Part shown: one piece after another, positions 1-5,223 of the stretch
How the letters are laid out: each line of letters starts with the position of its first letter
How positions within the stretch are numbered: the first letter of the stretch is position 1
Source: an uncultured Pseudomonadota bacterium
GTDB lineage: Bacteria > Bdellovibrionota_B > Oligoflexia > Oligoflexales > CAILAO01
Direction: 5' to 3'
DNA length: 12,498 nt
NCBI GenBank assembly: GCA_903832105.1
Contig: CAILAO010001120.1
Span: 1-12,498, forward strand
Notes under the pieces: model-generated
Database searches by the model: none
Told to the model about the DNA's origin: nothing
Seen by the model: only the letters and a program-made list of their open reading frames with translations
Position numbers and translations under genes: made by a program

Positions 1-129
1 AGCAAGGCGTCATCGGGTGACTCTGGTGATTTTGCCAGTGATAACAACCCTCTTGCAACGCGATGGTCTGGATTTCGTTCTGTATCAAGGAAAATGGAGG
101 CGGCGGGAATCGAACAGAAATTTTTGTAA
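1..129 (+). CDS. Possible C-terminal end of a gene entering from the left
   Basis: Reading frame 1 is open from the first base to TAA at 127-129 (42 codons). It ends in a stretch reading MEAAGIEQKFL, which is what the reverse of a tRNA/tmRNA 3' end encodes. Frame 2 is also open, to a TAA at 152-154, and ends through WRRRESN, the other familiar translation of such ends. Integrase genes often finish inside their own attachment site, so this could be the tail of a tyrosine recombinase, but no catalytic motif lies within the window. It may equally be chance open frame over non-coding DNA; neither frame can be preferred. Confidence 0.22.
   Translation, partial: SKASSGDSGDFASDNNPLATRWSGFRSVSRKMEAAGIEQKFL
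95..115 (-). other. Attachment-site-like copy of the tmRNA (ssrA) 3' end
   Basis: On the minus strand this reads as the T-loop, T-stem 3' strand, acceptor strand and discriminator base of a tmRNA, core TTCGATTCCCGCCGCC followed by TCCA. The sequence 5' of the T-loop (AATTTCT) cannot pair with the CCCGC strand, and no tRNA-like or mRNA-like tmRNA body follows in the next 300 bases. It is therefore only a fragment. Many genomic islands integrate into the ssrA 3' end and leave such a short direct repeat at their far boundary. By the usual geometry the island would lie to the right of this site, with the intact ssrA at its other end outside the window. A cryptic tRNA 3' end is the alternative. 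Confidence 0.6.
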
Positions 130-159
130 CTCATTGAAAACAAAAAAGTTGTAATTTTA

Positions 160-354
160 TCAGCTAATTAACTGTCCCGCTTCATCCCTGACCACTACGT
201 AAGATCCCCTACTGGGCCATCCAATCACAGACAAATCACAGACAAATCTTACGCCTACAATCCAAGATAGATCGTACCCTGATCGCGCCTTTTTTGCTAT
301 CAGAAGGTGTGTCTGCTCGGTTACAAAAAGAGTTTCAACCCCACGCCAAACCAC
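160..354 (-). CDS. Doubtful 64-codon ORF downstream of rtcB
   Basis: This ORF runs from a GTG right after an in-frame TAA to a stop at 160. There is no Shine-Dalgarno sequence before the GTG (upstream is AACATTAATTA), and the product is not recognised. Its C-terminal half (GWPSRGSYVVVRDEAG) looks protein-like rather than random, so it could be a decayed gene remnant. It occupies the place where prfH normally follows rtcB2, but it has no GGQ motif and does not resemble a release factor. It also spans the 11-bp tandem repeat at 224-248. Probably not expressed. Confidence 0.18.
   Translation of the reverse strand: MVWRGVETLFVTEQTHLLIAKKARSGYDLSWIVGVRFVCDLSVIGWPSRGSYVVVRDEAGQLIS
224..248 (+). 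repeat. 11-bp tandem repeat, about 2.3 copies
   Basis: The unit ATCACAGACAA is present twice exactly and starts a third time (ATC). It lies in the poorly coding stretch between the ssrA-like site and rtcB. The repeated GACAAAT resembles a half-site of the island's GACAA-N3-TTGTC palindromes but is in direct, not inverted, orientation. Confidence 0.55.
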
Positions 355-392
355 TAATTAATGTTTTAAAGATAGGATTGTTTTAAAATGTA

Positions 393-1502
393 TCACTTAA
401 AGGTAATCACCGGACGGAAGACAGCTATGACGCGAATTAGCCCTGCATTTTTTAAATCATCAATCACAGTCTCAATGCTCTTATACGCATCTGGCGCCTC
501 TTCAAAAAGAAGATCCTTGTCATCGCAGACGACAAGGCTGCCCAGTTTGGTTTGTCTCAAGGATGCCAGGTCAACTTTGCCCTTGAGCCGATCCTTGATG
601 GCGTTACGCCCCCATTTGCGACCTGCACCGTGTGCAATCGAGTATGCGTTGCCAGAGTGATCGCCGATCGGCACTACCAGATAACTAAAAGCTCCGCGTG
701 ATCCTGGAATCATAACCGGGCCTTGGTCGGATGGAGCGGCACCCTTTCGATGCAACCAGTATGGGCTGCCGTCAAAGTGAACAGGTAAAACGCTGTTATG
801 GCAAAGATCCAGAATCTTAGAACCTTCGGCTGATAGGGCGCTGAGAAATCTCTGAGCAATCAGCTCACGGTTGGCGGCGGCCCAACGCATCGCATAATTG
901 TGATCAGCAAGGTAGATGGAGGCCTCTTCGGAGGTTTCTTCCGTACCTTTGGCGCCAAAGTGTTCAACGTGACGCCGTAAGATTGATTCTCCGAGGCCAC
1001 GCGAGCCGCTATGAATCACCAGCACAAGACCGTCGCGTTCAAGGCAAAGTTGCTTGAATGCTTCGTGATCCTCGATTGATTCGACCATCTGCAGCTCCGC
1101 AAAGTGGTTGCCGCCCCCGATGGTTCCCATAGAAGATTCCCATGATTTTGGACCAAGTGCAGATTGTTCGAACCAAAGATCGTAATCGCCGTCCCACGGG
1201 TCATGGAGACTAGAAAGTCTTTTAACCCAGCGATCTTTTTTTAGTTTGTTTTTAAGGAGTGATGTGCGCCACATTCCGATGCCGCAACCAATATCATTAC
1301 CAACCAAAAAAGGGTACAGTCTGCCCTTGGCTGCGAAGGCGGCACCCACAGGGTTTCCTTTGCCAGGATGAAGATCCGGCAGCCCGACGACAAATTCCAT
1401 TCCAGGAAGATTCATGGAGCTTTCGAGTTGTCGCACAGCCTCGCCTTCAATCCAGCTTTTTGTCGAGGCGATAATCTTAATTTTGTCTCGTTGTATATTC
1501 AT
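393..1502 (-). CDS. rtcB: RNA ligase RtcB, release factor H-coupled type (RtcB2)
   Basis: GTP- and Mn-dependent RNA ligase that joins 2',3'-cyclic phosphate or 3'-phosphate ends to 5'-OH ends. Metal and active-site residues of the family are all visible (numbering from ATG 1502): D70 and C73 in GNDIGCG, N132 and H133 in GGGNHF, H164 in IHSGSRGLG, H235, and the guanylylated histidine H291 in HGAGRKWG. At 369 aa, with the N-terminal pattern SWIEGEAVRQL...LPGM...LPDLHPGKG, it matches the shorter RtcB2 group rather than the roughly 408-aa housekeeping RtcB. RtcB2 is known to act with PrfH in recovering ribosomes cut in the 16S decoding centre; here no prfH follows. ATG 1502 is preferred over the in-frame GTG 1508; the SD is weak (CGGA). 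A GACAA-N3-TTGTC palindrome overlaps its likely promoter. Confidence 0.95.
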   Translation of the reverse strand: MNIQRDKIKIIASTKSWIEGEAVRQLESSMNLPGMEFVVGLPDLHPGKGNPVGAAFAAKGRLYPFLVGNDIGCGIGMWRTSLLKNKLKKDRWVKRLSSLHDPWDGDYDLWFEQSALGPKSWESSMGTIGGGNHFAELQMVESIEDHEAFKQLCLERDGLVLVIHSGSRGLGESILRRHVEHFGAKGTEETSEEASIYLADHNYAMRWAAANRELIAQRFLSALSAEGSKILDLCHNSVLPVHFDGSPYWLHRKGAAPSDQGPVMIPGSRGAFSYLVVPIGDHSGNAYSIAHGAGRKWGRNAIKDRLKGKVDLASLRQTKLGSLVVCDDKDLLFEEAPDAYKSIETVIDDLKNAGLIRVIAVFRPVITFK

Positions 1503-1573
1503 CGTCACTATCCGTAATTATATAACGTCACATTAGCGCGAAGACCGCACCCGATCAATCTAGTAAAAGAGAT

Positions 1574-1588
1574 GGACAAAAATTGTCC
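1574..1588. promoter_or_regulatory. Palindromic operator, copy 1 (rtcB)
   Basis: GGACAAAAATTGTCC is an inverted repeat, GGACAA-N3-TTGTCC, lying about 72 bases before the rtcB ATG and overlapping the proposed -10 box. The same palindrome recurs at 2481-2495 and 3120-3134 in the other promoter regions of this island. This suggests one dimeric repressor; its gene is not identified in the window. Confidence 0.6.
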
Positions 1589-1609
1589 TAAATTCCTGTA
1601 GCGTATCAA
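1582..1609 (-). promoter_or_regulatory. Putative rtcB promoter
   Basis: On the minus strand TTGATA (1609-1604) and GACAAT (1587-1582) are separated by 16 bases: 5/6 and 4/6 matches to the sigma70 consensus. The -10 lies inside palindrome copy 1, as expected for a repressor-controlled promoter. A TATAAT at about 1522-1517 is too close to the start codon to be the main -10. Confidence 0.4.
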
Positions 1610-1617
1610 AACTATAT

Positions 1618-1721
1618 CCGGGAATAATCCCGGGGAAAAATTTTTATTCTGGGAACAACTCCGGGAACAAAGTAAAATTGTTCCGAGAAAGTTACGCAGC
1701 TAAATTTCGCTGGAATTCCAG
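1618..1721. repeat. Cluster of inverted repeats between the 216-aa gene and rtcB
   Basis: There are three distinct dyads here. CCGGGA-ATAA-TCCCGG lies at 1618-1633. GGGAACAA (1663-1670) faces TTGTTCC (1678-1684), with a further direct copy of GGGAACAA at 1651-1658. A perfect 12-bp palindrome, CTGGAATTCCAG, is at 1710-1721. No dyad is followed by a clear T-run on the minus strand, so a simple terminator for the upstream gene is not obvious; regulator binding or a structured leader are alternatives. Confidence 0.5.
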
Positions 1722-1788
1722 TATATTACGTTCTTGATTTTCCGATAAAAATGTTCGATATTGAGAGGCGCTGGTTCACTCCGAAAAG

Positions 1789-2439
1789 TTATCCCTTCAG
1801 TTGTCGTTTGAGTCGATCGTCACATTTTTCGCATAATTCAAATGGCGCGTCTCTCTCGGCCGCGTTGCAAATGTAACATCGCTTACGATCGACAAGCGTG
1901 ATTTTGGTATCCCTGTGTTCGAAAAATTTGGCGTACAAGTCATCCTTCAACATCCCGATAGACAAGACAGACGTCGCTTTTTTCGGTTTTGGAAAAGGTG
2001 TTGTTGACGTGACCGTCGCAAAAGCGTGCTTTTTGTCCGTATCAAGAAGACGACGGTAATGCTGAAACCCGTTTTTCTCAAAAGGAGTGGGTTCAAAATG
2101 GACAATCAGTAATTTGAAAGTCTGTTCAAACGAAAAATAACCACTCCGAAACACTATGTCTTCGCAAAGAGATATAAAAGGCGCATCAAAAGTGATCGCC
2201 GTTTGTATTAGCGGCACAACATATATTTGTTCACGGCTTTGCTTGCGACAAATAGCATAAATCGGAATAGAGCCTTCTGTATCGATACCGTATGCAGAAA
2301 CATCCCGATCACGCTGCCAATTAAAAAACTCAAAACCAATCCAATAAGCGAGATTGTTCCAATCAACGGCAAATACTTTACAAAAAGCTCGTTTTTTAGA
2401 TCTGAGCCTCCTGGCAAAACTTTTCAAGTTGATAGTCAT
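1789..2439 (-). CDS. Unknown 216-aa protein with C-terminal zinc ribbon
   Basis: The family is not recognised. The protein begins with a basic stretch (residues 4-20) and has a mixed alpha/beta body with several hydrophobic strands but no signal peptide or clear membrane helix. It ends with a C188-x2-C191-x11-C203-x2-C206 knuckle pair typical of a zinc ribbon, followed by a basic helix (DRLKRQLK). Such ribbons usually hold nucleic acids or a partner protein, so a cytoplasmic RNA- or DNA-associated role is plausible but inferred. The ATG at 2439 has a strong SD, GGAGG, about 10 bases upstream. It is followed by rtcB on the same strand after about 285 bases, and each has its own copy of the GACAA-N3-TTGTC palindrome, so the two are probably co-regulated rather than one tight operon. 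Confidence 0.78.
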   Translation of the reverse strand: MTINLKSFARRLRSKKRAFCKVFAVDWNNLAYWIGFEFFNWQRDRDVSAYGIDTEGSIPIYAICRKQSREQIYVVPLIQTAITFDAPFISLCEDIVFRSGYFSFEQTFKLLIVHFEPTPFEKNGFQHYRRLLDTDKKHAFATVTSTTPFPKPKKATSVLSIGMLKDDLYAKFFEHRDTKITLVDRKRCYICNAAERDAPFELCEKCDDRLKRQLKG

Positions 2440-2480
2440 CTCAGTAAGTCCTCCGCGAAATGGAGCTTAAATCATTTTCA

Positions 2481-2495
2481 TGACAAAATTTGTCA
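2481..2495. promoter_or_regulatory. Palindromic operator, copy 2 (216-aa gene)
   Basis: TGACAAAATTTGTCA is a perfect inverted repeat around a central base, 42 bases upstream of the ATG at 2439. It shares 15 identical bases (2480-2494, ATGACAAAATTTGTC) with copy 3 at 3119-3133, although the flanks differ. A further half-site TGACA (2512-2516) lies on its far side, forming a TGTCAC/GTGACA dyad with the palindrome's right arm. Confidence 0.65.
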
Positions 2496-2601
2496 CCAGA
2501 GAAACAAAAAGTGACATGTGTTAGCGACCGATTCTATTTATCCGAAATCTTCGCAGAAACGAACTGGTCTTGTTATCTTAGAGTGTGGTGCCCATATTTT
2601 T

Positions 2602-2627
2602 GAGGTTACTGTTAAATGTTTAACCTC
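2602..2627. repeat. Inverted repeat over the stop codon of the 126-aa gene
   Basis: GAGGTTA (2602-2608) and TAACCTC (2621-2627) form a 7-bp stem with a 12-base loop spanning the TAA stop. The minus-strand transcript continues with AAAAATATG rather than a U-run, so it is not a standard intrinsic terminator. It could protect a 3' end. Confidence 0.35.
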
Positions 2628-3000
2628 GATGTTCAAAAGTCTTTCGGAGCTGGAGTCGTCGGAGTTTAGTTTTTTTCCGTCTGGATCTGTATGAGAACTC
2701 TATTAAATTGTCTGTCGGAGCTTTTTCCCTATTCCAAGCTGCAATAAATCCCTGTAAAACCCCTTTTTCGAAGGAATCCCAATCCTTAATGCTTGGAATT
2801 ATCTTTGAAAATGGCGGCGATTTCCTGCCCAGCGAATCAGCGGTGGTACATTCAAGGATATATTCATCATAGTCGAGCTCAGGGCAAAGAACAGCAAACG
2901 TCATGCCAATCACATAACCTCTTTCTTCTCCAATTTTTAAGCTACTCATAATCATTACTATTTCCGTTTTTAAAAGCAAAAAATGCTGCCATTGACTCAT
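2620..3000 (-). CDS. Unknown 126-aa protein with basic C-terminal tail
   Basis: The family is not recognised. The central part (about residues 27-95) is acidic to neutral and looks like a compact alpha/beta fold. It includes an amphipathic helix, WDSFEKGVLQGFIAAWNR. The last 25 residues are very basic (RSRRKKTKLRRLQLRK), suggesting contact with nucleic acid or ribosome. No signal peptide is seen. The ATG at 3000 has a weak GAGAG about 9 bases upstream; ATG 2955, preceded by GGAA, is an alternative start that would drop 15 residues. The gene lies on the same strand as the 216-aa gene and rtcB, with about 180 bases to the next. It shares its upstream region with a divergent small gene and palindrome copy 3. 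Confidence 0.68.
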   Translation of the reverse strand: MSQWQHFLLLKTEIVMIMSSLKIGEERGYVIGMTFAVLCPELDYDEYILECTTADSLGRKSPPFSKIIPSIKDWDSFEKGVLQGFIAAWNREKAPTDNLIEFSYRSRRKKTKLRRLQLRKTFEHRG

Positions 3001-3078
3001 GTTTCAAATCTCTCTTCGGAGCGGAAGGACCCAAACTTTAGGGGAAAAATGCTGACTTTTTACAAAAGCTAATCGCGC

Positions 3079-3094
3079 GCCAATTGAGTGCCAA
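3079..3094 (-). promoter_or_regulatory. Possible sigma54 promoter for the 126-aa gene
   Basis: On the minus strand TTGGCACTCAATTGGC has GG and GC exactly 10 bases apart, with a near-perfect -24 element (TTGGCAC) and a weaker -12 (TGGC instead of TTGC). It lies about 80 bases before the ATG at 3000. Housekeeping rtcB operons are sigma54-controlled through RtcR, but no RtcR is visible here. A chance match is possible. Confidence 0.3.
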
Positions 3095-3119
3095 CTACTA
3101 GACATATCGTATTCGCGTA

Positions 3120-3134
3120 TGACAAAATTTGTCC
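3120..3134. promoter_or_regulatory. Palindromic operator, copy 3 (divergent region)
   Basis: TGACAAAATTTGTCC is the third copy of the island palindrome, with one changed outer base. It lies between the minus-strand 126-aa gene and the plus-strand hairpin/small membrane-protein unit. It covers the -35 box of the plus-strand promoter at 3129-3158, so a bound protein would block it. Confidence 0.65.
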
Positions 3135-3158
3135 TCGAAACTGTACTCGCGGTACAAT
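3129..3158 (+). promoter_or_regulatory. Putative promoter of the hairpin and small membrane-protein unit
   Basis: TTGTCC (3129-3134) and TACAAT (3153-3158), spaced by 18 bases, match sigma70 at 4/6 and 5/6. The -35 is the right arm of palindrome copy 3. Within the spacer GTAC-TCGCG-GTAC forms a small dyad. Predicted transcription would start near 3165, just before the two-codon ORF and the long hairpin. Confidence 0.45.
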
Positions 3159-3180
3159 TTGACTGCATATTTAAATAGGA

Positions 3181-3252
3181 TTTTGTCATGCCATAACTTT
3201 TTCTCCTTCTTTCCTTGCGGCTGAAAGGAGAAAAAGTTAAGGCACGACAAAA
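3181..3252 (+). repeat. Long hairpin: 28-bp inverted repeat with 16-base loop
   Basis: The left arm at 3181-3208 and the right arm at 3225-3252 are complementary at 26 of 28 positions. The inner 15 bp are perfect (TAACTTTTTCTCCTT against its complement). The loop is 3209-3224. The right arm contains AAGGAG, which would be hidden in the stem. No U-run follows on either strand, so this is not an ordinary intrinsic terminator. It lies in the predicted 5' leader of the small plus-strand gene. Candidate roles are a leader switch, a small structured RNA, an RNase III target, or a MITE-like inverted repeat. Confidence 0.8.
3188..3196 (+). other. Two-codon mini-ORF in the left arm of the hairpin
   Basis: ATG-CCA-TAA is preceded by AGGA (3177-3180) with a 7-base gap, an ideal ribosome binding spacing. 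It is about 23 bases from the predicted transcription start. A ribosome on it would cover the left arm of the hairpin. The pattern resembles a leader mini-ORF or the phage lambda bar minigenes, but it may be coincidence. Confidence 0.25.
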
Positions 3253-3277
3253 AATCACTCACCTCTTAAAAATCGAA

Positions 3278-3403
3278 ATGACGGTTAAGATTCGAGGTCA
3301 ACAATTCAAGCTTCGGTTTGACAAAGTGGCGAGTTGGGTTGTCTTAGGGTTGGCCGTCATTGCTAAGGTCGTTCTTCTCTACATGGAGTACATAGGCCCA
3401 TGA
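3278..3403 (+). CDS. Small single-pass membrane protein, 41 aa
   Basis: The family is not recognised. A basic N-terminal part (VKIRGQQFKLRFDK) is followed by one clear membrane helix, WVVLGLAVIAKVVLLYMEY, at about residues 19-37. The length, charge and single helix are like small phage, plasmid and type I toxin-like membrane peptides, but no family can be named. ATG 3278 has no good SD. The frame is open upstream to TTG 3215 inside the hairpin, so a longer form cannot be excluded. The predicted promoter with palindrome copy 3 and the long hairpin lie directly upstream. The stop codon sits in the loop of a small GC-rich stem. Confidence 0.5.
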   Translation: MTVKIRGQQFKLRFDKVASWVVLGLAVIAKVVLLYMEYIGP

Positions 3404-3410
3404 CGGGCCT
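3394..3410 (+). terminator. Weak terminator-like stem at the small gene's stop codon
   Basis: AGGCCC-ATGAC-GGGCCT forms a 6-bp GC-rich stem with the TGA stop in its loop. It is followed only by TCTATG, so any termination would be weak. Confidence 0.25.
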
Positions 3411-3478
3411 TCTATGCGTCAAAGTGCTAAGAACAAGCTGTTTCGTGTCCGATTTCCTTGCAAAGCCTTCTGCTGTCC

Positions 3479-3512
3479 GGTCCGTTTTTGACCTTTTATC
3501 AGAAAACGGACC
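3479..3512 (+). repeat. Perfect 10-bp inverted repeat upstream of the response regulator
   Basis: GGTCCGTTTT (3479-3488) and AAAACGGACC (3503-3512) flank a 14-base loop, about 170 bases before the response regulator start. No U-run follows on either strand, so it may be a binding site or RNA structure rather than a terminator. A second imperfect dyad, CCGCT (3559-3563) facing AGCGG (3586-3590) and followed by ATTTTATT, lies closer to the gene. TATAAT at about 3542 lacks a convincing -35. Confidence 0.5.
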
Positions 3513-3681
3513 AATAAAAAGCTCTTAATATATCAAAGGTTTATAATATTTCCATAATGCCGCTTAAAATCATAATAGAATAATTTAGCGGATTTTATTA
3601 GAATGCGGCCGGTACAAAACTTGCTGAGTGCGTGGGCGTTGGCGCTTTTTTCTAAAAAAGTGAAGTTTGGGGGATGGAACT

Positions 3682-5160
3682 TTGTCATACAAATTATTGA
3701 TTGCAGATGATGATGCGGATTTTATGGCGGATTTGCTTAAGATCAGCGGCGAACAAATCGGTGAATGGTTTGACATCGATACTGCGGAAACTCCCGAACA
3801 ATGCCGTCAACTTGTAAAAGAAAATAATTATGATGTGGTCATTCTTGATATCAGATTTAGCCTCAACCCATACGATCAACGCGGATTGGAACTTATCCCC
3901 GAAATAAAAGCCAAGCTGCCGGAAGCCTACCTGATCATGCTCACCGGAATTGATGACAACGAAACAATGGCAAAATGCCGTGAACTCGGAGCAAACAGTT
4001 ACATTTTTAAGGGCGATCACGGGTTTGAAGACATCGCAGGAAAGATAGTAAAGGCAATCGGCAGAAAAAACTCTTATGAAGAGGAAGTTCGTGAGGGCGA
4101 AAAACTTGCAGCCTCTGTTGGAGCCGTTATTGCTTCTGACAAAATGAAAGAAGTTTTTACCAAGGCTGCAAAAGCAAGAAAAAGCCCAAATCTTAATTGC
4201 ATTATTTTGGGCCCGTCAGGTTCCGGAAAAGAGTTCATAGCAAAAGTGATCGGCGAAGGGATCGAAGGAGCGCCATTTATCAAGATGAATTGCGCTACCT
4301 TGCAGGATACTCTTGTCGAAAGTGAGTTTTTCGGTCATGAAAAGGGATCTTTTACCGGAGCGACTTCGGCGCAAAAGGGCAAACTAGAACTTGCCGATGG
4401 AGGAACGCTTTTCCTTGACGAAATAGCATGCCTTACTCCAAAAGCCCAGGCAACCCTGCTGAGAGTATTGGAAACAGGGGATTATTACAGAACCGGCGGA
4501 CAGACAGAGCGAAAAGTGAAGATCCGTATTGTCGGAGCAACCAATGAAGACCTAAGACAAAAGATCGCGGAAGGCGGCTTTAGAGAAGACCTCTTCAGGA
4601 GAATATGCGGGGAATATATCGAGGTTTCGCCGCTTTGCGAAAGACCCGAAGATATACAACCTATTATCCACTATGTGATATCGAAGTCCAGTAAACCCCA
4701 CGTCAGACTCGATCCGGCATTACTTAGATTTTTGACGCGATATTCCTGGCCTGGAAATGTTCGAGAGCTGATCACAACAATCAAGTACATGGTGGATAAC
4801 ACGATGCAGAGCGAACTGGAAATTGGCGACTTGCCAAAATATTTCACCGTTCAAGCCGGTATCGATGCCAGCACTTTAAGAACCATAGGCAGGGCAGAAG
4901 GTAGGTTTCACTCACTTAATGTCCCGTATGGTTTGACGTTGGATGAAGCGCATAAATTCTGCATGAAAAGCTATATAGAAGCCACCGGTATCCGGGTTAA
5001 GGGAAAACTGACAACACGGAAACTGGCCGACATGCTTCATTTACCGAAGACCAATTTTTTAAGACGGATGAAGAAATTGAATATTGATGTGGATCAGTTG
5101 GAATCGATGCGCAAGGCAAGAAAACAGCATGAAGGTAATTTTGAAGAAACGATCCAGTGA
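3682..5160 (+). CDS. NtrC-family sigma54-activating response regulator
   Basis: Three-part regulator: receiver, AAA+ sigma54-interaction domain and C-terminal helix-turn-helix. Residues from TTG 3682: receiver acidic pocket D9-D11, phosphoacceptor D56 (VVILDIRF), T88 and K110; Walker A GPSGSGKE (177-184); sigma54-contact loop GSFTGA (222-227, for the usual GAFTGA); Walker B TLFLDE (242-247); arginine-finger region REDLFRR (about 301-307); and a Fis-like HTH at about 443-470 (TTRKLADMLHLPKTNFLRRMKKL). At 492 aa it is of normal length. TTG 3682 is chosen because GGGGGATGGA precedes it and MSYKLLIADDD is a standard receiver start; TTG 3667 is the longer option. It should drive sigma54 promoters when phosphorylated, most simply by the hybrid kinase at 6866-8713. 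Confidence 0.93.
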   Translation: MSYKLLIADDDADFMADLLKISGEQIGEWFDIDTAETPEQCRQLVKENNYDVVILDIRFSLNPYDQRGLELIPEIKAKLPEAYLIMLTGIDDNETMAKCRELGANSYIFKGDHGFEDIAGKIVKAIGRKNSYEEEVREGEKLAASVGAVIASDKMKEVFTKAAKARKSPNLNCIILGPSGSGKEFIAKVIGEGIEGAPFIKMNCATLQDTLVESEFFGHEKGSFTGATSAQKGKLELADGGTLFLDEIACLTPKAQATLLRVLETGDYYRTGGQTERKVKIRIVGATNEDLRQKIAEGGFREDLFRRICGEYIEVSPLCERPEDIQPIIHYVISKSSKPHVRLDPALLRFLTRYSWPGNVRELITTIKYMVDNTMQSELEIGDLPKYFTVQAGIDASTLRTIGRAEGRFHSLNVPYGLTLDEAHKFCMKSYIEATGIRVKGKLTTRKLADMLHLPKTNFLRRMKKLNIDVDQLESMRKARKQHEGNFEETIQ

Positions 5161-5223
5161 TGAATGGAGTCCTTTTTTCTAGGGATGATAAGCTTTACTT
5201 GCAAAACTAAGGAGGAACTTTTA

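Noticed and set aside
95..450. Complete tmRNA gene on the minus strand
   Set aside because: Only the last 21 bases match; there is no pairing partner for the T-stem, no tag reading frame and no 5' acceptor strand before rtcB starts.
388..660. Plus-strand ORFs antisense to rtcB (also 1259-1474)
   Set aside because: Shadows of the rtcB coding sequence, with no ribosome binding sites or recognisable products.
1710..1721. 12-bp perfect palindrome as a restriction-type or origin site
   Set aside because: It contains an EcoRI site, but a single 12-bp palindrome carries no evidence of such function; kept only as part of the dyad cluster.
2208..2417. Hydrophobic 69-codon ORF inside the 216-aa gene in another frame
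   Set aside because: It looks membrane-like, but it is fully inside the zinc-ribbon gene, which has a strong SD and protein-like sequence; no SD of its own.
3004..3258. Minus-strand ORF ending just before the 126-aa gene, with AAGGAG upstream of an internal ATG
   Set aside because: It runs through both the long hairpin and palindrome copy 3, its composition looks random (serine-rich, no recognisable fold), and the SD lies 13 bases from the useful ATG. A short coupled leader gene cannot be fully excluded.
3682..5160. RtcR-like identity for the sigma54 activator near rtcB
   Set aside because: RtcR has an N-terminal CARF-type domain; this protein has a canonical receiver with phosphoacceptor aspartate and a kinase in its own cluster, so it is an ordinary NtrC-type response regulator.
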